Part shown: piece by piece, positions 35,641 to 48,339 of the stretch
How the letters are laid out: every line of letters begins with the position of its first letter
Position numbering within the stretch: position 1 is the stretch's first letter
Source of the DNA: Galbula dea
Lineage: Eukaryota > Chordata > Aves > Piciformes > Galbulidae
NCBI GenBank assembly: GCA_013399015.1
Contig: VWZX01007454.1
Location: 1,054,001 to 1,118,000, forward strand
Reading direction: 5' to 3'
DNA length: 64,000 nt
Made by a program: the position numbers and the translations under genes
Notes under the pieces: model-generated
Database searches by the model: none
Seen by the model: only the letters and a program-made list of their open reading frames with translations
Told to the model about the DNA's origin: nothing

Positions 35641-37963
35641 AATGTACACTGTAATTTATTTGTTGGCTTTGAAGGGAACCTGGCTGAGATAAATGGGAAT
35701 AGGCTTCTTTCTTCCCCCCTATGCTGAGCTGATAAAGTTCTTGTGAAGCTCCAGATAGCTCCAGTCAGAGCCAAAGTGACAAACATGTTTAAAGTTGCAC
35801 AGTGATCTTTAAATCTCAAAAAGAACACCTTGTCGGACATGATAGAACATTTTTTACCTTTTCCCTCTATCTGTCAGAAAGCTGCTGTGACACATTGCTT
35901 TAGTATTTTTGCTGACATTTTCTTTATCAAGCACATCTGTTTGTGGTCGAAAGATGCTTATTCCTATTTTCTTCAATCTACAGCAGCCTAGGAAACTGCC
36001 TAAAGGAAGGAAGAAAATAAGACATTCTTTCCAAGAATACCTTTTTTTTTTTAATTGTGACTTTTCTTGATCAGGTTCCAGTTTTCTTCGTACTTTTGTT
36101 AAAAGAGAGAATAAATATGTGGGGAACATATTTCATGAGATCTTGTGTATTTCAAGAAGTTTGGCTGGGTTCAGACTGCCAGTGCATTAAGATATAGATA
36201 TTATATTTTAAATTGTGAGTTCGACATTCTCCTTTATGACCTTTATAAATATGAGCCCAAGTGTTGGCTCTGTGGATCAGTGTCTTTATCTTTGAAATAG
36301 AATGGATGATCAAAAGTTATATCTACATTTTGATGTATGCTTGTAATTATGACTCCATAAAGAAAAAATGCTAGCAAACTAGCCACAGGCAGAGTAGCTC
36401 ATTGACATTTCCATACAATAACCTGGCTGCTTAGTTTAGATTTTCAAAAGTGATCTAAATGTAACATGTCATATTAGGTGACTATATAAAGTACCTTAAC
36501 TTTCCTGTGCATGATAGCTTTCCACTTAAATATAGGCTCTTTTTTAACAGATGTGCCTACGTATAAATGCACATACACACAAATATTATAAAGCAGCACA
36601 GACTGCTACGACCTTGTGCTATTAGTGTGCACAAGGTACAGCCATCCTCCAAGCAAGGTTAAACTTGATGTATTCAAAAGCGTGCAACCACAGTCAAACA
36701 CTCTTCCAGTCCTTCCACAAGCTAGGCTAAATGCGATTATCAGTACAAGCATTTTTAAGGTAAGTTGGCTTTAGGAAGTGTTAAACTTATATCAGCCTGA
36801 TCACACCATCACCAAAATAACCACACCATTCCCAGGAACTTCAGTGAAGCCCACACATCAGGATTAACTCTCCTCTTGAGCTGCCCAACCAATATATTTC
36901 AGTATCTTCTTTCCCTCCTTTCCTCTGGGAATATTGCAACCCTTTAGGCTGTGAAGAGCCTGACAGCCTTAGATCTTGTTATACCTATGAGTACTGGCAC
37001 TGTAATAGTGTTAAGCCTTACTTTCAGGTTTCTTCCATACCATGCCTTTTGGGCAAGGGCTTGTCCTTTTACCTTTCTGCCCAGGTGCATAATGACAGTG
37101 CTGTTAATTTGACTTGCCTGACATTTTTTAATCTGGTGCTTTTTAAACCTTAAGTCCATGTTTCCATGTTTAGGCAATAGTTTTAGATTTCTTTCTCAGT
37201 TTAGCAAACTAAAATCAATATATCAATTTAAATATCTAAAATGGTTTCTGATTTTCAGCCCATGGCACAGTCTAGAGGTGTGGCTTCTGGTTTTCAAACG
37301 CTCAGAGTAAACAGTACTGCAATCCAAAGCTAATTACCAAAAACAGTAAAGTGCTCCCTGTTTACATACATTTATATTTCTATATGAACATATTCCTTAA
37401 CATATGCACCTTCTCAAATGAGAACTGCATTTTGCCATGCTATTTCAACCATATTCATATGGCTGTTTACAAATATTACAGCCAAAGCACATCTATCAAT
37501 TCACTGTCAGATCAAACTCTTCAAGAAATCATACCAAATATTGTTTTCATCTCATTGCTTTAGAAATAAACATTGGCAGTGGAGTAATTTAGACCTTAGG
37601 AATAGCACTGCAAAATAAAGCACGCTCTAGCTCTGATACAAGAGCACTCTGTCATGTCTACAGCTTCACTCTATTAAAATAATAATCCTCCAAAGCACTT
37701 GTTTTGGCCTTCCCCTGCCTTATCTTACATCCCTTAATGACAGAAAATGGAAAGCACTTAATTTCTCTTCCAAATTTGCATTAATTTATTACGAGGAATG
37801 CCAGTTTTGTCTCTGCTGTGAACAGACCCCAATGATAATGTAAAGATGAACCCCTTGCATGGAATTTGGAGAGCAGAAAACCAGACACAGCAATGTGCCA
37901 GGTTTCTTCATGATTTACTTTGCATTATGTTCTCTAAAAACCACAATGGTTGGCAGCAGCAGC
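35641..37963. other. Unannotated stretch, possibly more conserved non-coding DNA
   Basis: No gene or repeat recognised. A perfect 8-bp inverted repeat (ACCTTGTG at 36611, CACAAGGT at 36630) has an 11-base loop. Part of this region, notably 37690-37840 with CAAATTTGCATTAATTTATT, has octamer/homeobox-like words, and together with the CpG-rich element it may form a regulatory cluster. Confidence 0.4.
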
Positions 37964-38140
37964 AAACTGCCATTCTAGTGGTTAGGATTCAGTGCTCTCA
38001 CCTCCGGGACCTGGGTTCAAATCCCGGTCAGGGAAGCCTTGTTGTGACCTAGTCTTAGGGAATCCTGCTCTGGCAGGGGGGTTGAACTAGATGATCTTTC
38101 GAGGTCCCTTCCAACTCTTAACATACTGTGATACTGTGAT
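37964..38140 (+). mobile_element. tRNA-Glu-headed SINE with CR1 tail (copy 1)
   Basis: Composite short retroposon. From 37974 to 38035 it matches a tRNA-Glu(CTC) gene: TCTAGTGGTTAGGATTC, an anticodon loop CTCTCAC (37995-38001, anticodon CTC at 37997-37999) and a pol III box B GGTTCAAATCC (38014-38024), ending at CAGGGAA. The first ten tRNA positions (37964-37973) are not recognisable, so the acceptor stem cannot pair and this is not a functional tRNA. Directly after GGGAA comes CR1 3' UTR: TGTGACCTAGTCTTAGGG, AATCCTGCTCTGGCAGGGG, AGATGATCTTTCGAGG and two ACTGTGAT octamers, ending at 38140. The CR1 part matches the element at 30097-30299. In known tRNA-LINE composite SINEs the head drives pol III transcription and the LINE tail recruits the LINE reverse transcriptase; that role is inferred here. 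A clear target-site duplication is not seen. Confidence 0.9.
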
Positions 38141-41100
38141 AGTTGGTTTTCATTAACTCACATGAACAGGAGGGAATGCTCTGAGCCAAGAGACTACCTT
38201 CTGTGTCTTACCTGAGAGCAAGTGAGTATCCACAGCTGGGAAAAGCTTTTTGGTAAAACCTGTGCAGCAAGTAATGTGAGAAACCGTACTAACAGAGAGC
38301 CAGTAGCAGGAGCAGTGGTTCCTGTGGAGACTAGGAGCACAGACATAAGGGACAGAAAAGAAAGACCAAACCCACCACCACCAAAAAATACAACAGCCCA
38401 TCCTTTTTTCTCAGGAGAGGATTGCACTGAGTTTGGTTCAAGAAGACCCTGAATGCTGCTGGATTCAGAGCAAGGCTGGAGAAAAAGAAAGAATACAGTG
38501 GACAAGGGAATTTTTATTCTTGTAATATTCTTACGAAGCAGACCTTACTTGTCTCTTTAAAAAGATCCATAAACTATAACTTCAGAGTTCATAGGGTGGT
38601 TTTTTTCCTGTACTTGTTGTTGGAACAATATCTACCTCACAACTCTCACTGACTCAGGGTCCCTTCACTGAAAATACTTTTGCACATCCTGAAAGATATA
38701 AAAACCAGCAAACTGGGAGGTAACAAATACATATTCTATCCATTTCAGAACCAATTGTTATTGATCTAAACTTCAGTTGTCATTTTCATCTGTAAATTAA
38801 GGAAAAACTCAGAATAAAATTCCCGTGCTTAATATAACAACATACGATCTGCATCTTAGAAATCAATGTCTCCTTTTCTAGGTCTCAAGCATAACATGGT
38901 TAGAAGTGGTTATTTTCTTTATAAAAGTACCATGTTTTCTAGAGATTCCCTACATTCCTCCTGGGAGAGAAGGTAAAGAAAGGAAGAATATTTCAGTGTA
39001 GGTCTTCCTAAGCTAATGCAGAAATAACTTTTCTGGATCTACTCTTAGAGGCTCAAACCACAGTGTACATCTAAAAGCTCAGGATAAAATGAGAAACAAG
39101 TTTGCTTCCTTCACCCCCAGCTCTGTGCACTGTGTTGACATGCAGCAGAGTGAAGCAGAGTTGAATATGGGAAGCAACAGGCAGCCCTGAAATAATAATT
39201 TTTTTCTTTTACATCATGTTAGGGAGGTACAGCTGCTGAGAATAGGATAAATATGTAAAAATCTGGACTGACATTAAACATGCCTAGGAGGAGGAGCTAC
39301 TGTAAACTGGAGGTAGTAGGATGACAATTTGAGGCACAATAGTTAAAGTCTTAGGAAAAAAGGAGACACAACTTTCACTAAAGAATATTTTAGGAACAGC
39401 ATGTCTGTGACTAACCCATGTCCAGTGCCTGCATGCTACATGTTTTCACTGGTGAGTGAAAACGGCAAAAGAGCAAGTGTTCTCAGTGAAGCCATGGAAC
39501 AGAGTCTCCCACTGTGAGTTTTTGTAGGCCATGGATTTCAACAGCTCAACAGCTGATTATTGGAGACAGCCTAACTACACCTAAAGCACAGCCTTTCTAA
39601 CAGCCTCAGATTCTTTCCTTCTCTTACTACTTATTCTTTCCTTTTCTTACTACTCAAGCTTGAAAATGGTAAAAAAGAAAAAGTAATAAAAACATGCAAA
39701 ACCCTGGACACAGAAAACTAGGAGGTCTTCAAAATGCCTTCTAGAATTTGACTTTTCCTGCTTGGGAACCACTTCTTTAGCATTGTATTGCCACTGTGGA
39801 TGCTAGCATGGAAGACTAATGTAATTGTGTTCCAAATATCATTCATACTTAAAACAGACTAGTTTACTAAAACTGAATGTAAGATAGCCATGTATGATAC
39901 TATTCATCACCCAGCAGCCCACTTTGCAGACCCTTTGTAAATGCTTGTCTTGGGAATATCTAAGGTATTTTGTGATATCCAGTTGCCACTGTAAGGTTAA
40001 GTAAAATAGAACAACTTGTTTCCAGTGAACGCATCTTAAAGTGAGTGATGTGTTTCCAAATGTTTTCTGTCAAAATACCTGAGATACAATGTTAGAAGAG
40101 TTTTAATAAAATATTTGGTTTTAGTTAAAAATAGCAAAGGCAAACACACTGCTCCTTAATAATGGGATATACTGTAAATGATAGCTTTCAACAGAGTAAT
40201 AGAGCATAGCAAACAAAGAATAGCAGCAGAAGCAAGTAAAAAGGAAAATAACTTTGAAATGCTACTGATTAAGATGCTAAAGTAGTTTCTACTGTTTATT
40301 ACAAAAAAGCTAATTAAAGAGTTTACATTTTATCATGCACAGTAAAGAACTCCTGACAGGCATTGTTATAATATGAAATGTTGCAGTCTCCAGTAGAGTT
40401 TAATTTAGAGCAACAACAAAGAGGGAAAAAGAAGAAATAAAACAATTGAAATGTTGCAAGCAGACTGCCTTAAGCTCAAGGGAGGCCTTTCAGAAAAATG
40501 TTTGGTAGAAGAAATGCAAACTGAGCTACTACCCTGGGAATAATATTTTTCCTGAAATTGTTTCAGGTTGAAATGTTTATAGGAGGCAGTATACAGGTTG
40601 TGTAAGCCACTGGATAAAGGGTTGAGTAAGTAAAGCATTTCATCAAAAGCTAATCATGCTGATTATGCAAGAAGATCCACAGATGCTGGTGTAAACCATT
40701 CACTAGAGAATTAGTGATTCCTGCATCATTACTGATCAGATCAACAGACATTCATACTGTCACCAGCTATCAACATTAACTTGCTAATAAACAGAATCAT
40801 GTTTACTAAATATATTCAACCAGAGCAAAAATTTTACATCTTGTACAGATGTGTTAATTTCTGCCAAATAAATTTTTGGCCTAAGAGACATTTGGAAACT
40901 TCTGATTTCACTCTTGCCCAATTACTTGGTGATGAATCATGATAAGTTATGCTCATTATTATTTTAAGCCAGTCAACTATTGTTTATTTTGTTTAACTAT
41001 AATATTTTTTGTGATATCTGCAGACTTCGGGTTGAGAAGATGATTCTACTTTTGGCTAGTAATTTTTCTGTGGGACATATGAGAAGGCATCTTTTGTTTG

Positions 41101-44100
41101 TCATTAGCAGCCCTTGGAATCTTCATATTTTATTTCCCTAGTAGTCAGATATATGAGCTGTTACAGAAGAGAGAGTTGAGCTATAGGACACTGAATACAC
41201 AGAAGACACACTGCTCTGTCTCATTTTCTGTCACCGATATAGCTGTATGATTTGCTTTCCTAATGTTTGACTTGATGTCAGAGTTGGAGGAAAATTAATT
41301 GGCAGAGAAACAGCTTAGATAAGGTGGCAGCATGAGGAAGGACCACATATACCTAGTAACAGTGTTTGTTTCTGTGTGTTTTGAGCAGTGATTTCTCATC
41401 CCTTCTTCAGCATGTCATAATGACAGGAGTTCTGAGACACTAGACTTCTGCTGGAATGTCCTGGAACCCAAATAGTCCAAATATATAGGATTATAGCCAC
41501 ATGATACATGCCACAAGCACAGTATTGTTTCTTTCTGATTTTATATTTAAATCAACAGAACTTAATCACTTCAGTACTGAGTGCAAGACACTAGTACAAC
41601 TTACTGCCATAAGAGAGTATTCACACTTCATACACATTTATTTATATGGAAACATTTCCTCAATGGACGTTAAAACACTGTAATTTTTGCTACGTTGACT
41701 TTATTCTGTATCTAAAGCTGCTTGCTTCCTATAAATTTTCTACTGTCTTTGTTAAAAGAGACTCTCTTCATTTTTCTCTGAAGTATGGTTGTGCTGCTTG
41801 TCTCTGTTAGAAGACAGTAGATAACTCTGTGAATCACAGTGTAAATCTTTATTTCTGTTACTCAGACGCTGTTGTTGGAGCTTGTAGATTGAATTATCAA
41901 ATATATTCTACACTAAGTCTGATTGAAGTAGCTGGGCTGTGATGTAGGTGCTTGGCTATAGAGTGATATTAGTTACACTATGCTGTTCCAGAACTCTGAA
42001 AACATTTTGTTTTCCAGACATAATTTACAGTTTTGGTTTTTTTCATCTGTAGTCTCGTATGTGGCATCTTTCCTTGCCTTCTTCATGTTCTGTAGCATTG
42101 CTGGGACACTTGTGTTGATAAGATCCACTGTTTACATTTCTATTGACTGTAGAACAAAATTTTTAATAAAATGAATTTGCTTCAATGAAGCTTAAGTCAA
42201 TAGACAGACACATCATGGTGCAAAGTGGATTTGCTCACCCAGTCTTTCCAATTAATTGGATCTGAGATGATTCCTTTTGTTTGTATTGGAAACTATATGC
42301 TGCCTTTACAGCAAATGCACTCATATCTCCCAACAGGTTTCCTTTACTCTTGGGTCCTGGATTATGATGTCTTGCCATCCATGCCAGCTTGCACTGTGGA
42401 TACCTTATGTTACCCATTGCCCAGTATGTACCAGCACTGTGATCAACACTAGTGTAAGGTGTTGTACAACAGTAATGCCAGACCTTATTACTCCATTGGC
42501 TATTTTTCCCCACAGTCACACATGGGGCTTCATGCTTCTTTTTCCTCATGGAATTTCCAAGCCAGTTTGTTGTTTAGGGCCTAATCTTGAATCTCTTAGA
42601 ATTAACAGAAATTTGTTCATGTTGTCCCATTTCAGGATATTTTGTCTGTATAAGGTGTTCACATTACTCTTGAAATTTCCTCAGTGACTGTAGTATATAA
42701 CTAACTTCTTATCTTTTATATCTTTATTTTTCTAAGCTTACATATGATGAAAATTAGACAAGTCTTCATGCAACATTGGGTTTAAATACAACCATTCTGG
42801 GCTGTATTTCAAGCAACAAAATTTTCTTTACTCCTTTTCGCTCCTGCTGTCTGTTTCCAACCTTCTCCATTCACATTTACCAACTCATCATTTCACATGA
42901 AATGAGGTTTTTCTTTAACATTGGCCTCATAAAAATAAGTTAATACAATGAATGAATATCCCTGAAAGTCATTTTTTCTCAGCTAAGCTTTAATGAAAGT
43001 TCAAGGTACCTAGAGTGAGCTGTGATAGAAGACAAAAATGAGACTTCTGGCAGCTTTCTAAAGTGTCAAAATCATTCCTCTCTTGCTGTATTGTTCTTGC
43101 ACAGAGCCAGAAGGTTAATGGAAATGTTACTTCATAGCATAGAATTCACTGGCTGCAGAGGAGAGAACAATGTGGTCAAGCATGTAGCCTACAGATTTGT
43201 GTAACAGTGTTAAGTATCCTTGAGTGCATTGCTCAGCAGCAGAGTGTAGTGGAAGTTGTTGGTATTTGACTATATTGGAACATGACTGTCTTTTGTCTCC
43301 AACAATGATTGTGGCCAGATGTGTATCTACTAGGCTATTTTTGAGAGGAGCTTTAGTTGATTTCAGTTTTTTTCCTAATTTATAATACTGTATTACATTT
43401 TTAAAATAATATTAATCAAGTCCACTGCAGCTCTCTAGTTGATTTTTGTATTAGATCCAAGCAATTGGATTTTTTTTTGCATTCTGGTAAGAAAATCATA
43501 ACTATTACCAATTGTCAAGAAGATATTTACATCTCAATGCAGAATCCATTCTATTTATTCTTATTTACTCAATGTATTTCAAAAAGGAGGTGTCATTGCC
43601 AGAGACTCTTCATGTACAGACACTACTTGACTATGAATTGCAAGCTCAGCCAATGCCATTTTGATTTTACTCTTGTCTTCCATTTCAAGGAACATTCCCA
43701 CAAATTTGACTGTTCCACCCAACATCAGACACTCTTGAGGCACAGTGTCAATCATTAGACACAAAAATATTTCAGTTATTTTAAAGTTGGAGCATTTCTC
43801 ACAGGCTCAAAAGGTAGAGATCTACTGACTTACAAGAGGCTTGGTGTATAAACACACATCTATGCTCTTCTCAGAGGTATGGGGGGTTTTTATTGTAGGT
43901 TGTTTTTTGGGGTTGTGTTTTTTTTTCCTTTTTCTTTCCATTCTCACACTTAAAACAGAAACACATTTTCTTATAGGAAATGCTGACAGTGTGTCTTGGT
44001 ATCTCAAGGCAGAAAGGTTGCTTTCCCCCAGGCAGTGTGCTAGCAACTTTCACATGGACACAAATGACTGAGCTGCCTATAGGTATCGTTGCTTTCATTG

Positions 44101-44545
44101 TTTCCATAATTCAATATGTTTAAAAACAGCCATGCTAAAAAACATTAGAAAGAGGAGTGGGAAATGAAACTCTATGAAATTGAACTTCAGAAACGTAGTA
44201 CATCTAAAAGAAGGTGTTCAGAGTAAAAATATAGGAGGGATTTTTATGCAAATATAAGACCTCATCTGAAGCTCAAAAGAGAAAGCCAGAAAGCTGTGAG
44301 ATAAAAGATATACAGACACAGGTCAGTAAGATTCCTTAACTACTTAATGAACTGATAGAGGACATGACAACAGAATGATGAACTGAGATATATAGAAGTT
44401 ATTCCCTTTCCAGTGTTGGACAAGAAATTATACCAATCCCTGAGGTAACTGAAATATGATTAATTATACAGTATGTTAAGGAAAGTCATGAAAAAGAAGG
44501 ATATAATGCTTCCTTTCACTGTATAGATGGTGAAAAAGCAAAGAA
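38141..44545. other. Long unannotated stretch
   Basis: About 6.4 kb without recognised genes or interspersed repeats. Small items: a 20-bp near-exact direct repeat (TTCTTTCCTTCTCTTACTAC at 39611 and again at 39634 with one change), a perfect 12-bp palindrome TGTTGTACAACA (42460-42471) and a G/T tract (43881-43927). Overlapping frames on both strands at 42235-42687 (136 and 104 residues) match nothing I know. Confidence 0.45.
43881..43927. repeat. G/T-rich simple tract
   Basis: G6, T5 and alternating G and T runs ending in a T run; it resembles the tracts at 9579 and 59806. Confidence 0.8.
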
Positions 44546-45141
44546 CATAGAATAGTAGAATCAATGATTCATTGAATCACTGTGGTTGGGAAAGAACTCT
44601 GAAATCATCAAGTCCAACCATTCACCCAGCACTACCATGCTCAATAAACCATGCCCCCAGGCACCACGTCTACTTGTTTTTTGAATGCTTACGGGATGGT
44701 GATTCCACCACAGACCTGTGCTCATCCAGGTGACGCAGCAGGTCACTGACCAGCTCCTCTTGGACTAGGGGGGAGTCACACCTTTCCCTGACCATATTCC
44801 CCAGATTAGGGGAACTAGGGACACTTCCCTAGGCAGCCTGTTCCAATGTCTGATAACCCTCTCGGTGAAGAAATTCTTCATAGTATCTAATCTGAACCTC
44901 TCCTGGCACAACTTAAAGGCATTTTCTCTTGTTCTATCAGTTGTTAGCTGGGAGAAGAGACTGAGCCCCACCTTACTCAAACTTCCTTTCACGTAGTTGT
45001 AGAAAGAGAGAAGGTCCCCTCTGAGCCTCCAATTCTCCAGACTAAACAACCCCAGTTCCCTCAGCCGCTGCTTGTAACACTTGTTCTCTAGACACTTTGC
45101 CAACTTCATTGCGCTTCTTTGGACACACTCCATCAGCGTGC
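44546..45141 (-). mobile_element. Chimeric CR1 LINE with an internal ORF2 segment inserted
   Basis: Minus-strand CR1 of about 600 bp, the longest well-preserved copy after the first. Read on the minus strand it starts in the ORF2 C-terminal region ([39 protein letters not shown], then [19 protein letters not shown]). About 110 bases of extra sequence (44713-44824) then separate REV from the normal continuation GTGGTGGAATCACCATCCC. The insert encodes [19 protein letters not shown] on the minus strand, which resembles the start of the CR1 reverse-transcriptase region (block preceding KSxGPDGIHP), in the same orientation. The 3' UTR ends in CATAGAATAGTAGAATC at 44546. The copy therefore looks assembled from two parts of ORF2. 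It is inactive and 5'-truncated. Confidence 0.87.
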
Positions 45142-47511
45142 AGTGAGGGGCCCTGATCTGTAGAAGCTGTGGATTTCCACATACATTTTTATGTCTGCAA
45201 GAATACTCCTTTCAAAATATCTTGAATGCATATGTACTGTGTACGGCGTAGAGACATGCATTTGAATAGCTGTACATCCATCTTTACTGAGTCAGTAGTG
45301 TTTTGCTCTTGCACATTCATATGACCTTATGACAGAACCACATCATAGTGCAATTGCAAATTTTGAGCCCACCTTGAAAGCTGTGACTGATTACTTTATT
45401 ACAAAAGGAGATGCTCTCTTTTATTGTTTTACTCTGCAGTACATGACACTAAGACTTGACAACCTCTAAAAGAATTTTGTTCATTCACAGAGAAGCTGAA
45501 AGATGACCTGTGACTGTGGAATGTTTTGATGTGTAAACTTGGAAGTAACTTCTCAGTTTTCAAATGCAATAGCTAATCTTACTAGGAGAAGCATTCAGAT
45601 TAGCTCAAAATGTAGCACATACCCACTGACTTTGCTCTGCACTAATATCAGGTTCATATATTATGAACATACGTTTTGGTGTTTTTATTTACTTCTCACT
45701 TGGCACAGGATTTACTTGGTGATATACTGCCCTTATATATTACTAATATACTGTAGTATAACACCAGCAAAGCATGAGACAATATTCTGTCTAATTGTTT
45801 TGATCAAACATGACATAGACTTTGTACTTGCACTAGACACATATTTCTGTAAGTTATAGCTTTCACAGTGCTTGCTTTCATTTTTTTGTAATCCTGTCTG
45901 TTTCAGACCCTGAAGAATGCAGCACAACCGTTTCAGTTTTCAACCTGTCAAGACTTTGCACAAATGATTTGTCAAGAAAAAGTCTAATTATGTCTGGCTT
46001 AAGGCTTCCATGTTAAACAGAAACAATTGCAGTGACTGCAAAAGAACCGCCTCTTGGCACTTCAGCAAAATGTGAAAGCAGCATGATTGTCCTGCCTTGT
46101 TTCTTTCCATCAACACCCTGTGGTCAGAAAAAGAAACCACCAAATACTTCACTTTCATTTCTATCAGTTTCTTGTGACTGGCAGTGCCTTGGCATTTGCC
46201 TTGTACTGTATGTGAGTGATACTGCTAGGACAACAAGAGAGCCTGTTGAATACAAAGTTTGAAACTAAGCAGACAACAAGCCAAGAGGTGCTACAGCAGC
46301 AATCAAGCAGATTAGCTTAAGTAATACTCATGAGCATATTAAAACTGAAAATGAATGAGAATGTTTAGAGGAAATACATAAATCAGGCCAAGTGTAAGTG
46401 ACATGGTGCTGTGAAACACTTTATATAACATACCTATTTTGCTGTGGGTATTTTTTCAACATTCTGAGCTATCAGCAACCACATATCTTGCTTTATTTGT
46501 CCATTGCAAAAATATTATTCATCTTTCTAGTAGAGTCCACAAACAGCAACAAACTTGTATTCTATATTAAAGATCTGATCCACATAATCATTCGGTGGTT
46601 TCATCACTATACCAGTGGAAGACTTCCAGAGATACTGTGGCTGGATTTTTTGAAGTAAAATACTGCATAAATAATATAGATACATAACAAGTAAGAAATG
46701 AATGGCAAAACTAACTGAGAACAAAGAGATTGATCCTGTGGAAATTTGGCCTAAATTCAAAAAAAGTGACTACAGTCTTGTGTGGCCTTCATTTTATAGT
46801 GCCCATCTCAAGACAAACAAAAATGTCTTCTGAGTTTTTAAGAAGGACTGATTTTTAGGAAGCACCTACACCCTGAAAATTGTTTTAAAGACTTTAAGAT
46901 GTCCCAAAGCTAGGAAGACTGCAAAGGTCTATGGATCTTGTCCTGTCCAGAGGGAATGTTTGCCACAACTAAAATGTTAACAAAATCTGGAATCTCACTT
47001 TGCCACCTGTTTCAAGAAAGTGTCCTGACATAGCAGGAGCTGCAAAGTTCAAAACACTTAGGTAGCAACAGTTTATTTCTGATGCCTCTACATCTGTTAG
47101 TTACCAGGTCTCACCAGTCTGTAACTCCTAGTGGTTACCAGTCTGTAACTGGACAGGCATACGAGAATTCTTATTGGCACCCTTTTTGTCTCCTAGGAGA
47201 ATATGGGCTGACAGCTAGGAATATAAATTCCCCTTTTATTTTCAAAAACTCACTTAATTTTTGACCTGTAGAAAAACAAGGAGATATTAAAATACTGCAG
47301 AAAAAAATTGAGGTCTTATTTTGTCAAAAGGGAATATAATTAATTGATCATTCTATAAGAGCTAGAGCCTTGTAAAAGCAGGCACTTAAATTAAAATTTC
47401 ACAGTCTCAAATTTCAGAGTGATGACTGGAACCTCTGCAGAACTGGATGTCCACAGTCATGATGTTCACTTCACGCTGTGCAAGTTATTTATGGGAAATA
47501 TTCTAAAACAA
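45142..47511. other. Unannotated stretch
   Basis: No gene or interspersed repeat recognised. A 14-bp direct repeat ACCAGTCTGTAACT occurs at 47113 and 47137. The 106-residue plus frame at 45539-45859 has no resemblance to known proteins. Confidence 0.45.
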
Positions 47512-47782
47512 AATCACAGAATCACAGAACCACAGAATCACAGAATGTGAGGAGTTGGAAGGGACCTTGAAAGATCATCTAGTCCAACCCCCTGCCACAG
47601 CAGGATTCCCTAGACCAGGTCACACAGAAGCGCGTCCAGACGGGGTTTGAATATCTCCATAGAAGGAGACTCCCCAGCCTCTCTGTGCAGTCTGTTCCAG
47701 TGCTCTGGCACTTGAACTGGGAAAATTTTTTTCTTGTATTCACATGGAACCTCCTTCAGCTTACAGCCATTGCCCCTTGTCA
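47512..47782 (-). mobile_element. CR1 LINE 3' end, about 270 bp, four terminal octamers
   Basis: Minus-strand CR1 with four consecutive 8-mers at its 3' end (AATCACAG, AATCACAG, AACCACAG, AATCACAG; 47512-47543). The full 3' UTR and ORF2 end follow: GTGAGGAGTTGGAAGGGACC, CCACAGCAGGATTCCCTAG, CAGGTCACACAGAAGCGCG, TCCATAGAAGGAGACTCCCC. It reaches CATTGCCCCTTGTCAT. It belongs to the SINE-tail family and is little diverged, hence probably young. Confidence 0.94.
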
Positions 47783-48116
47783 TAGTTTAAGTCATAGTCA
47801 TACAGGATACTTTAGAGGTCTGTATTCAAAAAGACCACTCAAGGATTCAACACCACTTAGAAACTAGAAAGAATGAGAGACAAAGGTCACAGGACATAAA
47901 GTTTGAAAACTGCCTTATGGGAAGAAAGCCACAAGACATTATTTCTCTCAAATGGTTCTGAGGAGTATGGGAATTTGCATAGTGTGTCTTCCATAAGCAG
48001 TGTTTAGTATGAAACAAGGTTTGGCTAATATGAAAAGGAAGATGTAAAAAGTTTCATATTTATTTGTACTTGGTTTGGTTTTTTTTAAAGTTAAGACTGA
48101 TCTATATCAAAGTCCA
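47783..48116. other. Unannotated stretch
   Basis: Short spacer between two CR1 copies; nothing recognised. Confidence 0.5.
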
Positions 48117-48339
48117 TTAGGCTGGATATTAGGAAGAAGTTCTTCACTGTGAGGGTGGTTAGGCAGTGGAACAGGTTGCCCAGAGAGGTTGTGGAAGCCT
48201 CATCCCTGGAAGCTTTTAAGACAAGGCTTGATGGGGCCCTGGGTAACCTGATTTAGTGGATGGTGTCCCTACCAGGCAGGGGGGTTGGAACTGGATGTTG
48301 GAACTTTGAGGTCCCTTCCAACTCTGACAATCCTATGAT
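48117..48339 (+). mobile_element. CR1 LINE 3' end, about 220 bp
   Basis: Plus-strand CR1 of the same general type as the element at 1-642: GGCTGGATATTAGGAAGAAG, TTCTTCACTGTGAGGGTGGT, CAGTGGAACAGGTTGCCCAG, CTGATTTAGTGGATGGTGTCC, GGTCCCTTCCAACTCTGAC. The terminal octamers are nearly lost (AATCCTATGAT). A short duplication of GGAACT/GGATGTTGGAACT is present near 48287-48305. Confidence 0.92.

Noticed and set aside
37974..38035. Functional tRNA-Glu gene
   Set aside because: The 5' acceptor strand is missing or mutated, box A is damaged at its start, and the sequence is fused to a CR1 tail; it is a SINE head. The head at 62530-62601 also fails to pair in the acceptor stem.
42235..42687. Overlapping frames of 136 and 104 residues as a possible viral or host gene
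   Set aside because: Neither translation shows a motif or family I recognise, and they overlap on opposite strands.
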